Positions 36,581 through 47,835 are shown, counted from the stretch's first letter. The stretch is 64,000 bases of DNA from Astrothelium macrocarpum (GCA_021030915.1 JAGEMR010000008.1:186001-250000); one strand, 5' to 3'. The notes: a model not told the origin generated them from the sequence alone. Numbers and translations: made by a program.

Positions 36581-38528
36581 TCAACTTCCTTTCATAGTCA
36601 AGTCGCGACGGCGAATCTTGACGCGAACATCATCCTTTGGCATTGATACTGCCGTCGCTCTGCCATGACGTGGTATCTTCCATCCTGATTTACCTACTGG
36701 CTCCATATCCCATAACATCAGAATGCCCGCCACAAAAGCCAAACACTCCTTTTCCGCAAACACTCGCCCCTTGCACATGCCCCTACCACCTCCTACACAC
36801 CTGCATTAGCAAAATCCGCCTTCGCCCTCGGCCTTCCGTAACACAAAGAAAGACACTCACCATAAGCCCTGATCGTCCCCATTTCCGGCATCTCCCCATC
36901 CCCCCTCAAATGCCTCTCCGGTCTCCATATCCCCGGTTCCGCCCACACCTTCGGATCGGTAAAATGCAAATCGAACGCCACATCCGCATACTCCCCCTTC
37001 CGCAACCGATACCGCTCCGGCACTCCCACCCCAGCATCCTCCTTGCTCTCCACCAGCTCCACATCCTGCACCACCTTCTTCAGCGCCCACGGCGCCGAGT
37101 CCAACCGCAACGACTCGATATAGCACGCGCGCAGCAGCGCACACCGCGACGACAACCCCGCGACATCCATCCGCAAATCCGCCGGCTCCGGAATCGCAAA
37201 CGTGCTCGCCGGCTGCGACGCCCGCGCCACCGGCGCAAGTTCAGCACGCAGCCGCTCCACCAGCGATCCTTCTCCTCCCGCTCCCGCCGCGCTCCCCGCA
37301 AACACGCGCAGCGCCATCCAGAACACGAGCGCATTCGCATTCGCATTCATGGCCCACAGCAGCGCGAGCTCCGCGGGCGCGCGATCGCGCGGCTTAAAGC
37401 CATGCTTGCGGTACACTTGCGCGCGCGCGCGGACCAGCGGGCTGACGTCGGCCAGGTCGTGCCAGGCCGGGTCCGCGAGCGGGGTGCCGGAGTCCCAGGC
37501 GTCGAGGGCGCGGGCGAAGGTCGTGAGGGCGTCGAGGAGGCGCGCGCGTGCGATCTGCGCGCGGGTTAGGGCTGGGATCGGGATGAAGCGCGGCGCGCCG
37601 GTCGAGAGGAGGAGGAAGCCGGCGTCGAAGGTCCAGAGCCAGTCGTACAGGAGCGGGTAGGCTTCGTGGAAGGCGGTGCCGAAGAGGGAGGGGTTGGCGT
37701 TGTGGGCGACGAAGTTTTTGAGGAGGGGGCTGGAGGTGGTTGTTAGAGGGGGTGGGGGAGGGAGGGGGGAGGTGGCTTACTAGAGACTGGCTTCGACAAA
37801 GGGGCCGTGGGAGTCTTCGTTGGGCATGGATACGTTGCTGACGCGTTCCCATGGGGTTTGGTCGACCATGCTGTCGACGAAGGAGACGAGGTTGGGTAGA
37901 TTGTGACGGATGTTCGATAGAGTGATGTCGAGCATCTGTTGGATGTGAACGTCTTTGAGTAGATAATCGTTAATGGTCCCGCTCAGCTCGGGCTGCATAC
38001 GGTCGTAGACCTGCTTGCGTTTTTGGGGCATGCCAAAGGTTCGCCGCAGGATATGCCAGGCCACCGGCTCTTGGCCGACCACGGAAGCTTTTTGGGCCAG
38101 AATTGACTGGGTAAGAGAAGGTGAATAGATGATATTATGGATTGATCCGCCCAGATTAAGTCCGAATATTCCGCGAGTGGATGCATCTCTGATTCTATCA
38201 GTATCTTTCAGTGGGAGTGCAGATTGCAGCAAACCAACCTCGTGCCCCGGAGGAAACGATCGGGCATCAATATGAGGTTTACTATATGGCCCAGCACTGG
38301 TACCCAGTAGGGGAGCAATGGCACCCTTTGCGCCTCATTTTTTCCTACTTTGGTGCTTCCACTGAACCACCCAGTAATCAAGCGCGTAGTAACAACAAGC
38401 ACAAGACACGAAGTGATGGTAATTTTTACTGGGTCAAAGCCATAGTGATGTGACATGGTAGAGAAGAAATCTTGAGTTTGCTTGTAGAGATCAATCAGGT
38501 TGCGAGAGAAAGAATCAATTCCTGCCAT
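36581..38528 (-). CDS. cytochrome P450, CYP7/CYP8-like, 592 aa
   Basis: Exons are 38528-38239, 38188-37781, 37729-36861 and 36792-36581 (1779 nt). An N-terminal membrane anchor is visible (VKITITSCLVLVVTTRLITG) before the Pro-rich hinge LLPYWVPVLGH. The K-helix ExxR is IESLR, the PERF-like motif is WRPERH, and the last junction restores the haem loop AYGGGRGMCKGR with the thiolate Cys. The first aromatic residue of the usual FGGG is Tyr. Resemblance is to fungal P450s annotated as oxysterol 7-alpha-hydroxylase or prostacyclin-synthase-like; the substrate is unknown and no secondary-metabolite partner genes lie nearby. Exon 3 is far richer in G+C than exons 1-2 and than the neighbouring genes. 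The ATG at 38528 is chosen over one inside the same frame because it keeps the anchor intact. Confidence 0.85.
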
Positions 38529-38913
38529 CCTCACAGCTCGAAACTTGTGTTGGTGACTACCACAAAGACAGAAAGCCGTACGCACAAATGGTCTTATCCA
38601 ATAGTGGTATAAAATGAAGCTGATGTACGAAATCTATTAATGTGTAGTTGAAGGTAGCTTGTCTGCAATGCGAGCGAAGGCTGAGGAGGCAGTAACCACA
38701 GAAAGGGAGTGTGAGCGAATGCAGAGGTTCAATTTACTATACGGACCACGCAACAGGAATTGGAGGTCATCTTGCGAAGTGTTCAGGTCTACTGTGCGTG
38801 GATGAAGCTGCTGTGTTGTATTTCTTCGGGGGCTCACAAATGGCTGAAACACACTTTTTCTTTTCGGTGCACTTCTTTTGTTTTCTAAATTTTACCGACC
38901 AAGTCCAATAACA
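38529..38913. promoter_or_regulatory. divergent promoter of P450 and HAM1
   Basis: These 385 bp separate two divergent starts. The HAM1 side is T-rich just before the ATG (TTTTCTTTTC). No defined element is recognised. Confidence 0.4.
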
Positions 38914-39688
38914 ATGGCTCCACAAACCCTGAATTTTATCACGGGCAACAAAAATAAGTTGGCTGAGGTCAAGGCGATTCTAGGAGACAGCATTGACCTC
39001 CAAAGTCAGTCCGTCGATCTTCCGGAAATCCAAGGCACCATCGAAGACATCTCTCGAGACAAGTGTATACGAGCGGCAGTCGCAGTACGATGATCACTAG
39101 CAAATTTTGTAAAGACTATCTAATAATTTGAATGCTTTTGTAGATTGACGGTCCCGTTCTTGTTGAGGATACATGTCTCTGTTTCAACGCTCTGGGAGAG
39201 TTACCTGGACCGTATATGTACGTATAGACCAGTACTTTAAAAAGTAAGGCATCTGAAACTCAAGTTTCTCGATATAATTAGAAAATGGTTCCTCAAAGAG
39301 CTAGGACCACATGATTTACACAAACTTCTGGCAGGCTTTGAGGATAAGTCTGCCCAAGCCGTGTGCACTTTGGCGTATTGCGAAGGGCCAGGCCAACAGC
39401 CCATTATATTCCAAGGCCGAACAGAGGTTCGCTCACTCCATTATACTTCATTCTTCTGCTAATGTAGCCGTAGGGTAAGCTGGTCCCATCACGAGGGTCT
39501 ACAGATTTTGGTCAGTTAAGCGAAGCCTGGAAGAGAAAAACCAAGACTCACTTTATGTAGGCTGGGACTCGGCATTTGAATACGAAGGCCAGACGTATGC
39601 GGAGATGGACAAGGCAGCGAAAAACAAGATTTCGCATCGAAGTAAGGCCTTGGCGAGGTTGACGGAGTGGCTAAAGAGTAATGTGTGA
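38914..39688 (+). CDS. HAM1: inosine triphosphate pyrophosphatase HAM1, 184 aa
   Basis: It hydrolyses ITP, dITP and XTP to the monophosphates and so keeps non-canonical purines out of nucleic acids. Exons are 38914-39084, 39144-39217, 39282-39426, 39474-39510 and 39561-39688 (555 nt); the fourth is 37 nt. Motifs: the N-terminal FITGNKNKLAEVKAIL loop, VEDTCLCFNALGELPGPYIKWFL after two splices, the GKLVPSRGSTDFGWDSAF segment built by the last two junctions, and SHRSKALARL near the end. The length is normal for the family. Its stop lies only 19 bp from that of the convergent FAP7 gene. Confidence 0.96.
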
Positions 39689-39707
39689 CGTGGATAAGAC
39701 AGAACAG

Positions 39708-40303
39708 TCAATCATTTGTGTTGGCCCGATCCTGCTTCCAATTCTTGATCCAAGTTTCAATACGCTCAATGTTGCTATCAATGTCGTCTGCGGTATCGCT
39801 TTGCAGTTCGACAACGATTTCCTGATCATAAGCCTCACGCGCTTCTTCCAGTAGCACTTCCATGATCTCAGCGTCCATGTTCTCCTCCAATTTCGCTCCG
39901 GAATAGCCACGAGTCGCAAGACGGTCGTATAGGAGGGTGGAGTTGCATCGTATGACAATGACTAGATCAACCCAGCTCTTTGGGAACAGGTCGCATGCAT
40001 GCCAATCAATGACACACCCACCGTCTTTAACGTCATTCTCAAGGGTATCGAGTAGCTGTAGTGCCCGGGTGATCAGCAACTCGAGTTATGATAGATGGGC
40101 AGAGAAAATGTAAGACTCACCTTGTCTTCATCAACAATCCAGCTTTTCATCTCATCATCCCATCCCGAATGACATTCGCGTTCTTTGACCACCTCATTGA
40201 TCGAAATGTGTTTAAGTCCATGGTCGCGCGCTAGAACTTCGCAGTGTGACGTCTTGCCAACGCCTGGCGTCCCCGTTACAACAATGTTGGGACTGGTCCT
40301 CAT
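39708..40303 (-). CDS. FAP7: adenylate kinase 6 / FAP7, 176 aa
   Basis: FAP7 (hCINAP/AK6) is a small nuclear NTPase needed for the last cleavage of 18S rRNA precursor with Rps14, and has adenylate kinase activity in vitro (family knowledge). Exons are 40303-40121 and 40055-39708, joined across a 65-bp intron. The Walker A loop is GTPGVGKT in the first 20 residues; the second exon opens LLDTLENDVKDGG and carries IDWHACDLFP and the LID-like RGYSGAKLEENMDAE. The acidic tail ends in QDRANTND. Three ATTGG strings (CCAAT on the gene strand) lie 134-170 bp upstream. Confidence 0.95.
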
Positions 40304-40436
40304 GCTTGAAATGTTCCGGGCGTCATGAAAACGAATTTCCAGTCGCGAAAAGGTGAAAATAAGCTAGTTTAACCCCGCTAACTCCGCAAATCGGTTTTAA
40401 ATTTCTTTTCGTCTCAACTCTCACTTGTCTAATGAT

Positions 40437-40473
40437 ATTGGTTGAAAATTGGCCAAGGGTTGAAGTTCATTGG
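40437..40473 (-). promoter_or_regulatory. triple CCAAT cluster upstream of FAP7
   Basis: ATTGG occurs at 40437-40441, 40448-40452 and 40469-40473, so three CCAAT boxes face the FAP7 gene within 37 bp. The spacing upstream (134-170 bp) suits a HAP/CBF site. The remaining part of 40304-40874 holds no gene I can support. Confidence 0.45.
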
Positions 40474-40874
40474 TCCAAGCTATACGAAAACTCGACGCCT
40501 CCGATGCCATGAAAATCTCATCTTTGTTTTTCAAATCAATACGCGTTTCCTGGCTCCATAGTGGTGGCTAAATCGTTTGGGAAAGTAGTTCTACTTCTAC
40601 ACTTCGAGTCCCTTCGACGCAAGCTCAATTGGTTGAACTGTGCGATGCCAATTCACTCAGAGAAGCTAAAATGACCTAGAAAAGGGACTCAATCAAGAGA
40701 GAACATCCTTCTAGCTCCAGACCATCTAAACACCAATGCTAACCCGAAAATTACCACGAACAATGGAAACACCCGAGCCTTATCCTATGCTTTTTGTCAT
40801 TTGCTCATACATCAATGTTCCGCCCTCCCTCTTGAGTGTATATCAATCATACGTATCATCAGCGCTTCTGCTCA

Positions 40875-41687
40875 TCACATCACCTCGCACTTGCTCCCTC
40901 CAGTCGGTTCGTTGGGATTCTGCGACTTTTCAATCTCGGCGACCATGAGATCAAACGCTTTTGACACATTCTCATTGTATCGAGCGCTCGCCTCTGTCCA
41001 TACACAACGAAACTCTTCTGCAATCTTCTTCCCTTCTTCAGCTGTCACTTGTCGCTGCTCAGGGCGCAAGTCACTTTTGTTGCCGACGATGACAAGAGGA
41101 ACCCAATCTGCACCCTAAATGATAAAGAGAGAGAAGGATCAGTTGACGGACAAAAGAATAGAGGCAAAGGGATAGACATGGGATCGTAGGTGAATGGTTG
41201 TTGGCGCATACCAAATGATTCAGGATCTTGTCCCTTATGATACGGACCATTTCAAAGGACTGTTTTGACGCGAGCGAGTAGACCAGCATGTAGCCATGGA
41301 TACCAATAAAATGCTTGGAATTAAGAATGCTATATTCGTCCTTCGCGAAGTTTTCGGCATCAGCGGACTAGGGCATGGTCATATGCGCCTTCTTACCATA
41401 GAATCGGGTGAGAAGGGGTTTCAGCTTACCTGGCCCGCAGTGTCGATGATCTCGGTTGCAAAATCTTGTGATTTCCATCGGATGACTTTGCTGAACGTGT
41501 TTTCGATGGTGGGGTAGTAGCTTTCGACAAAATGGCCATCCACGAATTGCACTGTGAGCGAGGATTTGCCTGGGTGGTATGGATAAACATGGGAGTATGT
41601 CTAATGGTATTGTTTGAGGCCAAGAGACATACCAACCGATCTGCTGCCAACAATGGCTATCTTTCGCTGCTTGGGCGGGGGCGCCAT
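40875..41687 (-). CDS. rhbA: Rheb-family small GTPase, 187 aa
   Basis: Rheb activates TORC1 and in fungi also controls arginine/lysine uptake. Exons are 41687-41633, 41569-41430, 41340-41212 and 41114-40875 (564 nt). Motifs: G1 GSRSVGKSS (typical Rheb, with Arg and Ser instead of the Ras Gly-Gly), switch I YYPTIENTF, G3 DTAGQDEYS, G4 NKSD, G5 near TEASAR, and a C-terminal CEVM CaaX box for farnesylation. The third junction uses the acceptor GCGAAG|GAC at 41341; an earlier TAG would add nine residues in frame (SADAENFAK) between DTAGQ and DEYS and breaks the invariant switch II, so I reject it. Confidence 0.95.
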
Positions 41688-42375
41688 ATTGAACGCAACG
41701 GCAGGAACTCTCAGGACAACTGCTCAAGTCTAAAGCTTCCGCAAGAGAGGAAGAAGCTGTTCGCCGATTCAGAGTGTCCAGAAAGATGATGAAGGTTTGT
41801 ATTTGTATTCTTGGAGAAATTGGGTAGAGAACTGAAAGCTGGTCATAAAGTGGGGGCAAAAGCAAAGAGAATAACGAAGCTCAAGAAAGTAGGCATAGCC
41901 GGTCTGAACAATATAGACTAGATTACTTTGCTAGCAGCGGAGAATAGCGGTTAGGTAAGGGAGACACTATTACTCAATGTGAATTCAGCCGTTGGGCACG
42001 AGGCTCGTCGCCGACCTGGCGCGAACCTGCGAAGCTCGATGGCGTCACCGCGGTTCGGCCCTGCAGACGGGGATCCGGTTCGAGTTACCTTAGGCAGATT
42101 AGATAGATCTTCTACATCCTTTGAATCTCGCATGTAGTTTCTAAGCATGTGGCTTTTTCAGCGTGTCGAATCTTGAATGTGGATGGAAAAGAGTGAATCT
42201 ATTCCTACTATTGGGTATCACAAATGAGAAATTTTCCTGTGCCCTGTCATCCACCCTGTCGGATCTGAGACACAACACGTAATTTGGAGCCCGAGGAAAC
42301 ACAGGAGCCGTCAAATTTTCATAAGCACTCGAGTATACATTTTGTACAAGTCGCCATCTCTTTTCAAAGATCCCT
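41688..42375. other. intergenic: Rheb promoter and WAPL 3' region
   Basis: The 688 bp between two leftward genes have several short ORFs on both strands without coding character. I see no repeat or RNA gene. Confidence 0.4.
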
Positions 42376-45158
42376 TCAGTCAACGCTCGCCCTCAGTCTA
42401 AGCAGAACTGTCTGTAATCGGGCCGTGAAGGCTGTCAAAACCGCTTGACCCTCATCACCGTCATATTCTCCCTGATCTACTGTCATATGCAACTTGATAA
42501 ATTCCTGAACTGCCGTAATAAGAGGATCCATGCGTTGTTGTGGAAGCCCCAGCCGGATGCGCTGCCTCAGCGCCCTACTCTCACAAAGATTCGCAAGATA
42601 GACTGCAAGATAGCCATATGCAACGTTGATTTGAGTTTGCTCAATTGATTCTGCCTGTTTCATTATTAACGAGAGAATGCTCAATAAGGACCCTTGTATT
42701 AATTTACCTCTGTTGACCTTTTAAGGCCAATAGTAAAGGCGTTGAGCAAACCCTGGATCAAGTCGTACCCATTTAAGATCAACGATAGCCTAGCCTTTTC
42801 ACTGAACTCGGCAAGATTGATCAAGGTGCCTAGACAAAGGATGAGCCGATCAAGAAGCGATGCCCGCAATTCATCGGGTAACTTCTCGAGTGGCTCGGTG
42901 AATTTGGACATGGCCGATTCCGCCAGGGTCGCGACAATCTTCGGCTCTCCAAATGTTTCGCAAGCAGGTGCATTGTTATTGGTGAGATTCAAGCACAAAC
43001 GAAGGAGCAACAACTCGGTGCTGCTGCTCGATCCTTGAGCAAACCGGAAGATGGCAGTCGTGGAGCCTGCCAGGTCATGCAAAGCCTTGGATGACCAATT
43101 GCTTTCTCCACTGCTGCCTGCAAGGTGAATACTATCTGACTCGAGAATCGACAGAGCCAGCTCAGCCTCCAAGATCTGGGTTGAGAATTTTTCAGCCTCA
43201 TCGCTCGCATTTATGACTTCGAGACAAATTTCGAGGAGCTTTTCGACGTGCTCAACGTCGAGCATGATTGCCATATTGCCGCTTTCTCGTGACTTGCGAA
43301 TGAGTGAATCCAGGCTTTTTAGGGCCATGAGACGTGGAGAAAGTGTGTGAGGAGTCTCAGATCCCCACAATGACTCCTGCCGGAGGGAGTCACGGAATTC
43401 TATCAAGTCAGCCCGTGCCACCTTCGACATGTTCATTTTGCGATCCCTGGCAATCGTATCCACCGTCTGAGTGACATTTAGCTGGAGAACCAAACCACCA
43501 ATAACGTTGCTTCGACACAAGCGTTCTAAGACTTGGGTTGTTCCTCCACCGCTGATAATGATAGACACTATGGAGGTCCAGAGAAAATCAGAAACGGGAT
43601 CAAGGTGACCGCTGAATCCTGGGAAGAGTTTTTGATCATAGTCTAGTTGTAGAAAGCGCGTCAAGTAATCTTTTGCCATCATTTTTCTGCCGAGCTCCAT
43701 CAAAGCACTCCGCTGAGCGGATCTTGATGTACCACGCAGCTCATTGACATCATCAAGAAGCGCGTCGAGCTTATCGACAAATCTTCGGTTGCTCCCCAGA
43801 GCTTGAAGTTCGTGGGCACTGCGCATCGAAGGCCCTTCTCCTTCCTCCTGAGGATCTTCCTCGATATCATAATCATTATCTTGCAATGCGGAATTCTGTG
43901 ACTGGGTTATTGACCGTTGACCTTGACTTCCAAAACCAAAGTCGTCGATGGGAGTATCAAGAATCTGATCGAGATCTGCCGGCGGAGCGCTCAGAAAGGA
44001 GCGTTTCTTGTCTGCGTAAGTAATTCTAGGACCACTAGTATGGTTCAATCCAGAACGACGCGCCGGAACATCGGTCTGAATTAATTTTTCAGCGCTTGCT
44101 TGAGTGTGTAGAGGTTCCTCCATTACGACGTCTTGACTTTCTGATTGATCATCACTACTCTCATCTTCATCTTCGGACACCTCGTCGAGCGATGGACGGC
44201 CTCCAAGCAGCGTATCCACAAGCTTAGCGCGTCTAGGCGGTTGCGTGCTCAATGGAGCTTCGTCTTCTTTTAGCAGGTATTCCCATAAACGGCTTTGCCG
44301 TGGGGTGTTCAGGAGCATTTGTGAAGGAGTATCAGTCCGATTGGGTAGATTAGACGGAGGAGTCGAAGGATGCTTGAAGTCCATTTCATCGTATATCGGA
44401 GGATTTTCCTCCTCTAGATGAGGTGCCGGGGCTGGATTAATAGGATTTTTCTCGGCTGGGACAGATGTGATTGACTTGGCTAGTACACGTTCGAGCAAAG
44501 CTGGCGCAGAGGAGCTTGGTTGAAAGGTAGCTTGACCGTGGGCTTTATCGCGAGATCGATTTCTTAGTGGGGCATCCTTCGTTTTATTTTCCACAGGCTT
44601 GTTTCTTGACTGGTACGCTTTTGCATTGTGACGACTGGTTGGAGCGGTCGCTCTTCTCGTCATCGGCGCATTTGGAACTGAAGGCTCACGATTCAATTGC
44701 GCTTGATGCGCGACAGTCTTCAGTTCCTCTTGTAATTGCTTAGAAGGACTCGCGCGTTTCCTCTTTCGTGATCCATCACTGCTTCCAACAGACGTGGCAT
44801 CGTCTGGCGAAGTGTCCCTTTTAGTTTTGGTTCCAACTTCGACTGTTTTCCTCTTTGATGTTCGTGTATTCGTCTTCGCCGGGGACTTGAGATGAGATGA
44901 TTCATCATCTGATGATGGTATGTCAAAAACTCCCAAGTCTTTAATCGCTGCTGGCTTGGATTTCTGAGCCGGTAGTTTTCCCAGACTCGGAGCAGATATC
45001 CACGGCTTCGATCCAGGGAGCAACTTTGAGCTCGAAGATTTCTCCGTTCCCAGTGATGTCAAGGAAGAATTGTCGCGGGTCGGGAGGTTGCGCATGCGCG
45101 AGCTTCGACCGTATGTCATCACCCTTCGACGTGACTGCGAAATGCCCACGTCAGCCAT
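42376..45158 (-). CDS. RAD61: WAPL-family cohesin release factor (RAD61-like), 909 aa
   Basis: Wapl/Rad61 binds Pds5 and the Smc3-Scc1 gate to release cohesin from chromatin. Exons are 45158-42708 and 42654-42376, joined across a 53-bp intron. The N-terminal 420 residues are disordered and Ser/Lys/Pro-rich, starting with QSRRRVMTYGRSSRMR, a motif common at the start of fungal WAPL proteins. The C-terminal half is the helical WAPL domain: LMELGRKMMAKDYLTRF, LDPVSDFLWTSIVSIIISGG, LLLLRLCLNLTNNN (typical of the family) and LINLAEFSEKARLSL. The second exon carries the final helices with VAYGYLAVYLANLC. A conserved ending of this kind confirms the splice. Confidence 0.9.
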
Positions 45159-45688
45159 GACCGAAGCAAACAGCCTTGGCTGGAATCAGTAATGAAGCGT
45201 GAGAAGAGCGGCAATTGATGTGTGATGGCATGGAGTACGAAAGGTAGAGGTGGGCACGATTGGTGTAGGGCAGAAGTTATTGTTGTCAAAACAATCGGAG
45301 ATAATAGGCAATGCCATGCCGACGCTGGGGTCCTTGCCACCCACCTTGATGCCCTGGTGCTTCACTTTGCATCTTCGGGTCACCGCCGACGGAGGCTAGC
45401 ATTAGCGGGCAGCCAGCGCTGTCCTTGCTTCGTTCGAGGCCTCTAGCACGCGACCTCGACACCTGTTTCTTTTTTTGCTGTGATTCTGAGATTCTGCCGA
45501 TGTGAAATGTGGGGTGTATTCATTGTAGCAGGGGCCCAGCCATAAGTGAAAAATGCCATTGCTAGATAACATCGTCTCCGCAGAAATCTCCACTTTGACC
45601 TTTTTACCTGCACAATCCCAGACTTCTTGACGGACTCAGAAAGTTGGACGTCGGCATTGGAAAATAGTCATTCTCACCATTTGAGCCA
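45159..45688. promoter_or_regulatory. divergent promoter of WAPL and uracil phosphoribosyltransferase genes
   Basis: The 530 bp hold only short ORFs. No defined binding site is recognised and no RNA gene is seen. Confidence 0.4.
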
Positions 45689-46589
45689 ATGCCACCCGCA
45701 AAGGGACCGTCCCAATGCATGGGACCAGAGTACCGTTCACCTGCCCAAAAGCCCACGGCCACCGTCTCCACCGAAGTCTCGCATGAAAATGTGCACATAT
45801 TACCACAGACATCCCAATTAATTGCTCTCCTTACGTAAGTGAATACCTTAACAGAACCGTTTCATCCCGCTTACTGCTTTGGTCCCATCAAAGCATGATA
45901 CGTGACAAAAACACAAACCGAGCAGATTTCATTTTCTACTCCAACCGAATTATTCGCTTGTTAGTTGAAGAAGGTTTGAACCATTTGCCAGTTGTTGAAC
46001 AAACAATCACCACTCCAGTTGGCAGCTCCTATGCCGGTGTGCACTTTCAAGGCAAGATATGCGGAGTCTCTATCATGCGAGCAGGCGAGGCTATGGAACA
46101 AGGCCTACGCGAGTGCTGCCGCTCTGTCCGGATAGGCAAGATTCTTATCCAACGAGATGAAGAAACATCTAAGCCCAGGCTATTCTACGAAAAGTTGCCA
46201 GAGGATATTGCGAACAGATGGGTACTATTGTTAGACCCAATGCTTGCAACAGGTATCAATACGAGCTACCACAAAATTTTGAGTTTGGTTCATGAAGCTG
46301 ACCTCCTTTAGGTGGATCTGCGCTCATGGCTGTCGATGTTCTCCGGTCTCATGGCGTGCCGGAGGAACGTATTCTATTCCTGAATATTATTGCCAGTCCA
46401 GAGGGCGCACACAACTTTGCACAGAAGTTTCCCAAGTTGCGAGTAGTGACAGCATTCATCGACCAAGGCCTCGATGAGAAAAAGTATGATTTCCAGTTGC
46501 TTTTTGACGTAGGTTTTGCTGACAAAGACACCCACAGCTACATTGTTCCTGGATTAGGCGATTTTGGCGATCGGTATTACACGATGTGA
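45689..46589 (+). CDS. FUR1: uracil phosphoribosyltransferase (FUR1/URC6), 242 aa
   Basis: It makes UMP from uracil and PRPP. Exons are 45689-45834, 45894-46252, 46312-46483 and 46538-46589. Conserved parts: LPQTSQLIALLTMIRDKNT, DFIFYSNRIIRLLVEEGL, GVSIMRAGEAMEQGLRECC, IGKILIQRDEET, the PRPP loop LLLDPMLATGGSA, and the uracil-binding end YIVPGLGDFGDRYY. The last intron (46484-46537) is 54 nt and stop-free, so the unspliced frame stays open but would place 18 foreign residues before YIVPGLGDFGD; splicing restores the family sequence. About 35 residues precede the core, a Pro-rich extension. Whether it acts in salvage (FUR1) or in the URC uracil-degradation route (URC6) cannot be told; URC1 lies one gene away. 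Confidence 0.95.
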
Positions 46590-46773
46590 GATAATAGCTT
46601 GTAGCTCTGCTAAATCACAAATCCTTCCTCAACGCCATGCGCCTGCTTGCCAGCAGGAATGCCGTTCATCCAAGTTGAACCAAGGTGAAATAGTCATTCA
46701 TGTCGAGAACAGATGCTCCGCTTGTCGCATCAAATTTTAAGCCTTTCGTGCGGTGCCCACATCTCGATTTGGG

Positions 46774-47351
46774 TCATTCATCGTCATAATCTGCCTCACC
46801 ATCCACATCGTCGTCCACAATTCCCTCTCCACTGTATCCAGTATCTCCAACTCCCGTAGCGTCATCTCTAGGGGCCATCGCAGTACCACGATATGTTGTA
46901 CGTGTGGGTAGCGCATCATCTGCGTTCTCCTTTGCAACTGCATCACAAGCATCAATCCATTCCGAGTAAACGTCGATGGGCACTGAGAGATCTGGCACGA
47001 TTCATGGTTAAGAGGGCGAATGCGATTAAGCTGTAGGCTCTGGGCGACGTACAGTTGATGGCCATTTGAAACGTTTGACCGCACACCTTGCAGGACAGCA
47101 TTCCGATAGCAGCCTTTTTGTCCATCTTGACGGTCACAGCATTTTCGTGGTTGCAAAAGAGACACTGAAACGAAGTAGCAAGCTTCTCCTTCTGCACCAA
47201 AATCAGCATGCTCATTCAACATCCCAAGACCGTGTGACAAGACAGACCTTCTTTGGGCCTTGGGGCTTCCTTGTTGACTTCTTTCGTTTACCCTGATTTC
47301 AAAGCTATCAGCGCACTTGAAAATACACAGGCGCAAGTGCTCACGCACCAT
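46774..47351 (-). CDS. ELF1: transcription elongation factor ELF1, 134 aa
   Basis: Elf1 is a small zinc-binding factor that rides with elongating RNA polymerase II through nucleosomes. Exons are 47351-47349, 47292-47248, 47191-47053 and 46991-46774. The first coding exon is the start codon alone; the next codes GKRKKSTRKPQGPKK, giving the expected MGKRKKS start. The zinc ribbon follows with CLFC and CKVC pairs. The last junction gives NYLSVPIDVYSEWIDACD, using the acceptor at 46992; a later AG would remove three residues. The tail is acidic (DDDVDGEADYDDE). It lies convergent with the uracil phosphoribosyltransferase gene and divergent from URC1. Confidence 0.95.
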
Positions 47352-47835
47352 CTTGACCAGAGTCCGTAAATGCGAGAGCGCAGTGGCGGTTGGTAGAACG
47401 TGGATGGAGGACTTCACAAGTTATAAAGCTTGGGGCTTGTTGGAGTTCTGCCTATCCTTATGTTCACCGCCTGTACCACCCTAGCCGGCGAGCCGTGCCA
47501 GGGTCTTTATCGCTGCGAAGGCTTAGCTTATTCGCCCGGTCAACACCTGCTCATGTGAGCACTACTAAGAGATTATTGAACAAAGAAAGTAGTTTTCCAA
47601 GAATGATGTTCCGTCTCCTACAACCTTTACCGTCAGAGCTAACGTGATTTCTGCATCGTCTTTCCTGCTTCTTGTTCTGGTCTCCTCTCAATCAAGTTAT
47701 CAATGCTTTCGAATCAATAACACCGTAATGCCGTTCATTTAGGCGTTTATCTCGCATGTTCAATAACATCATAACCCTAAATTTTCATCTAGCACTATTT
47801 CTCTCTTGAGCTCGCGATCGAACATTTCCCAAACC
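47352..47835. promoter_or_regulatory. divergent promoter of ELF1 and URC1
   Basis: The 484 bp hold no supported gene. A C/T-rich stretch (about 47640-47700) and an AT-rich leader precede the URC1 ATG. No pathway-specific site is recognised. Confidence 0.4.

Noticed and set aside
36810..37660. Long plus-strand ORFs opposite the P450 and similar shadows at 56937-57512
   Set aside because: They arise from high GC on the third position of the true minus- or plus-strand genes and are Arg/Pro/Ser-rich without domains.
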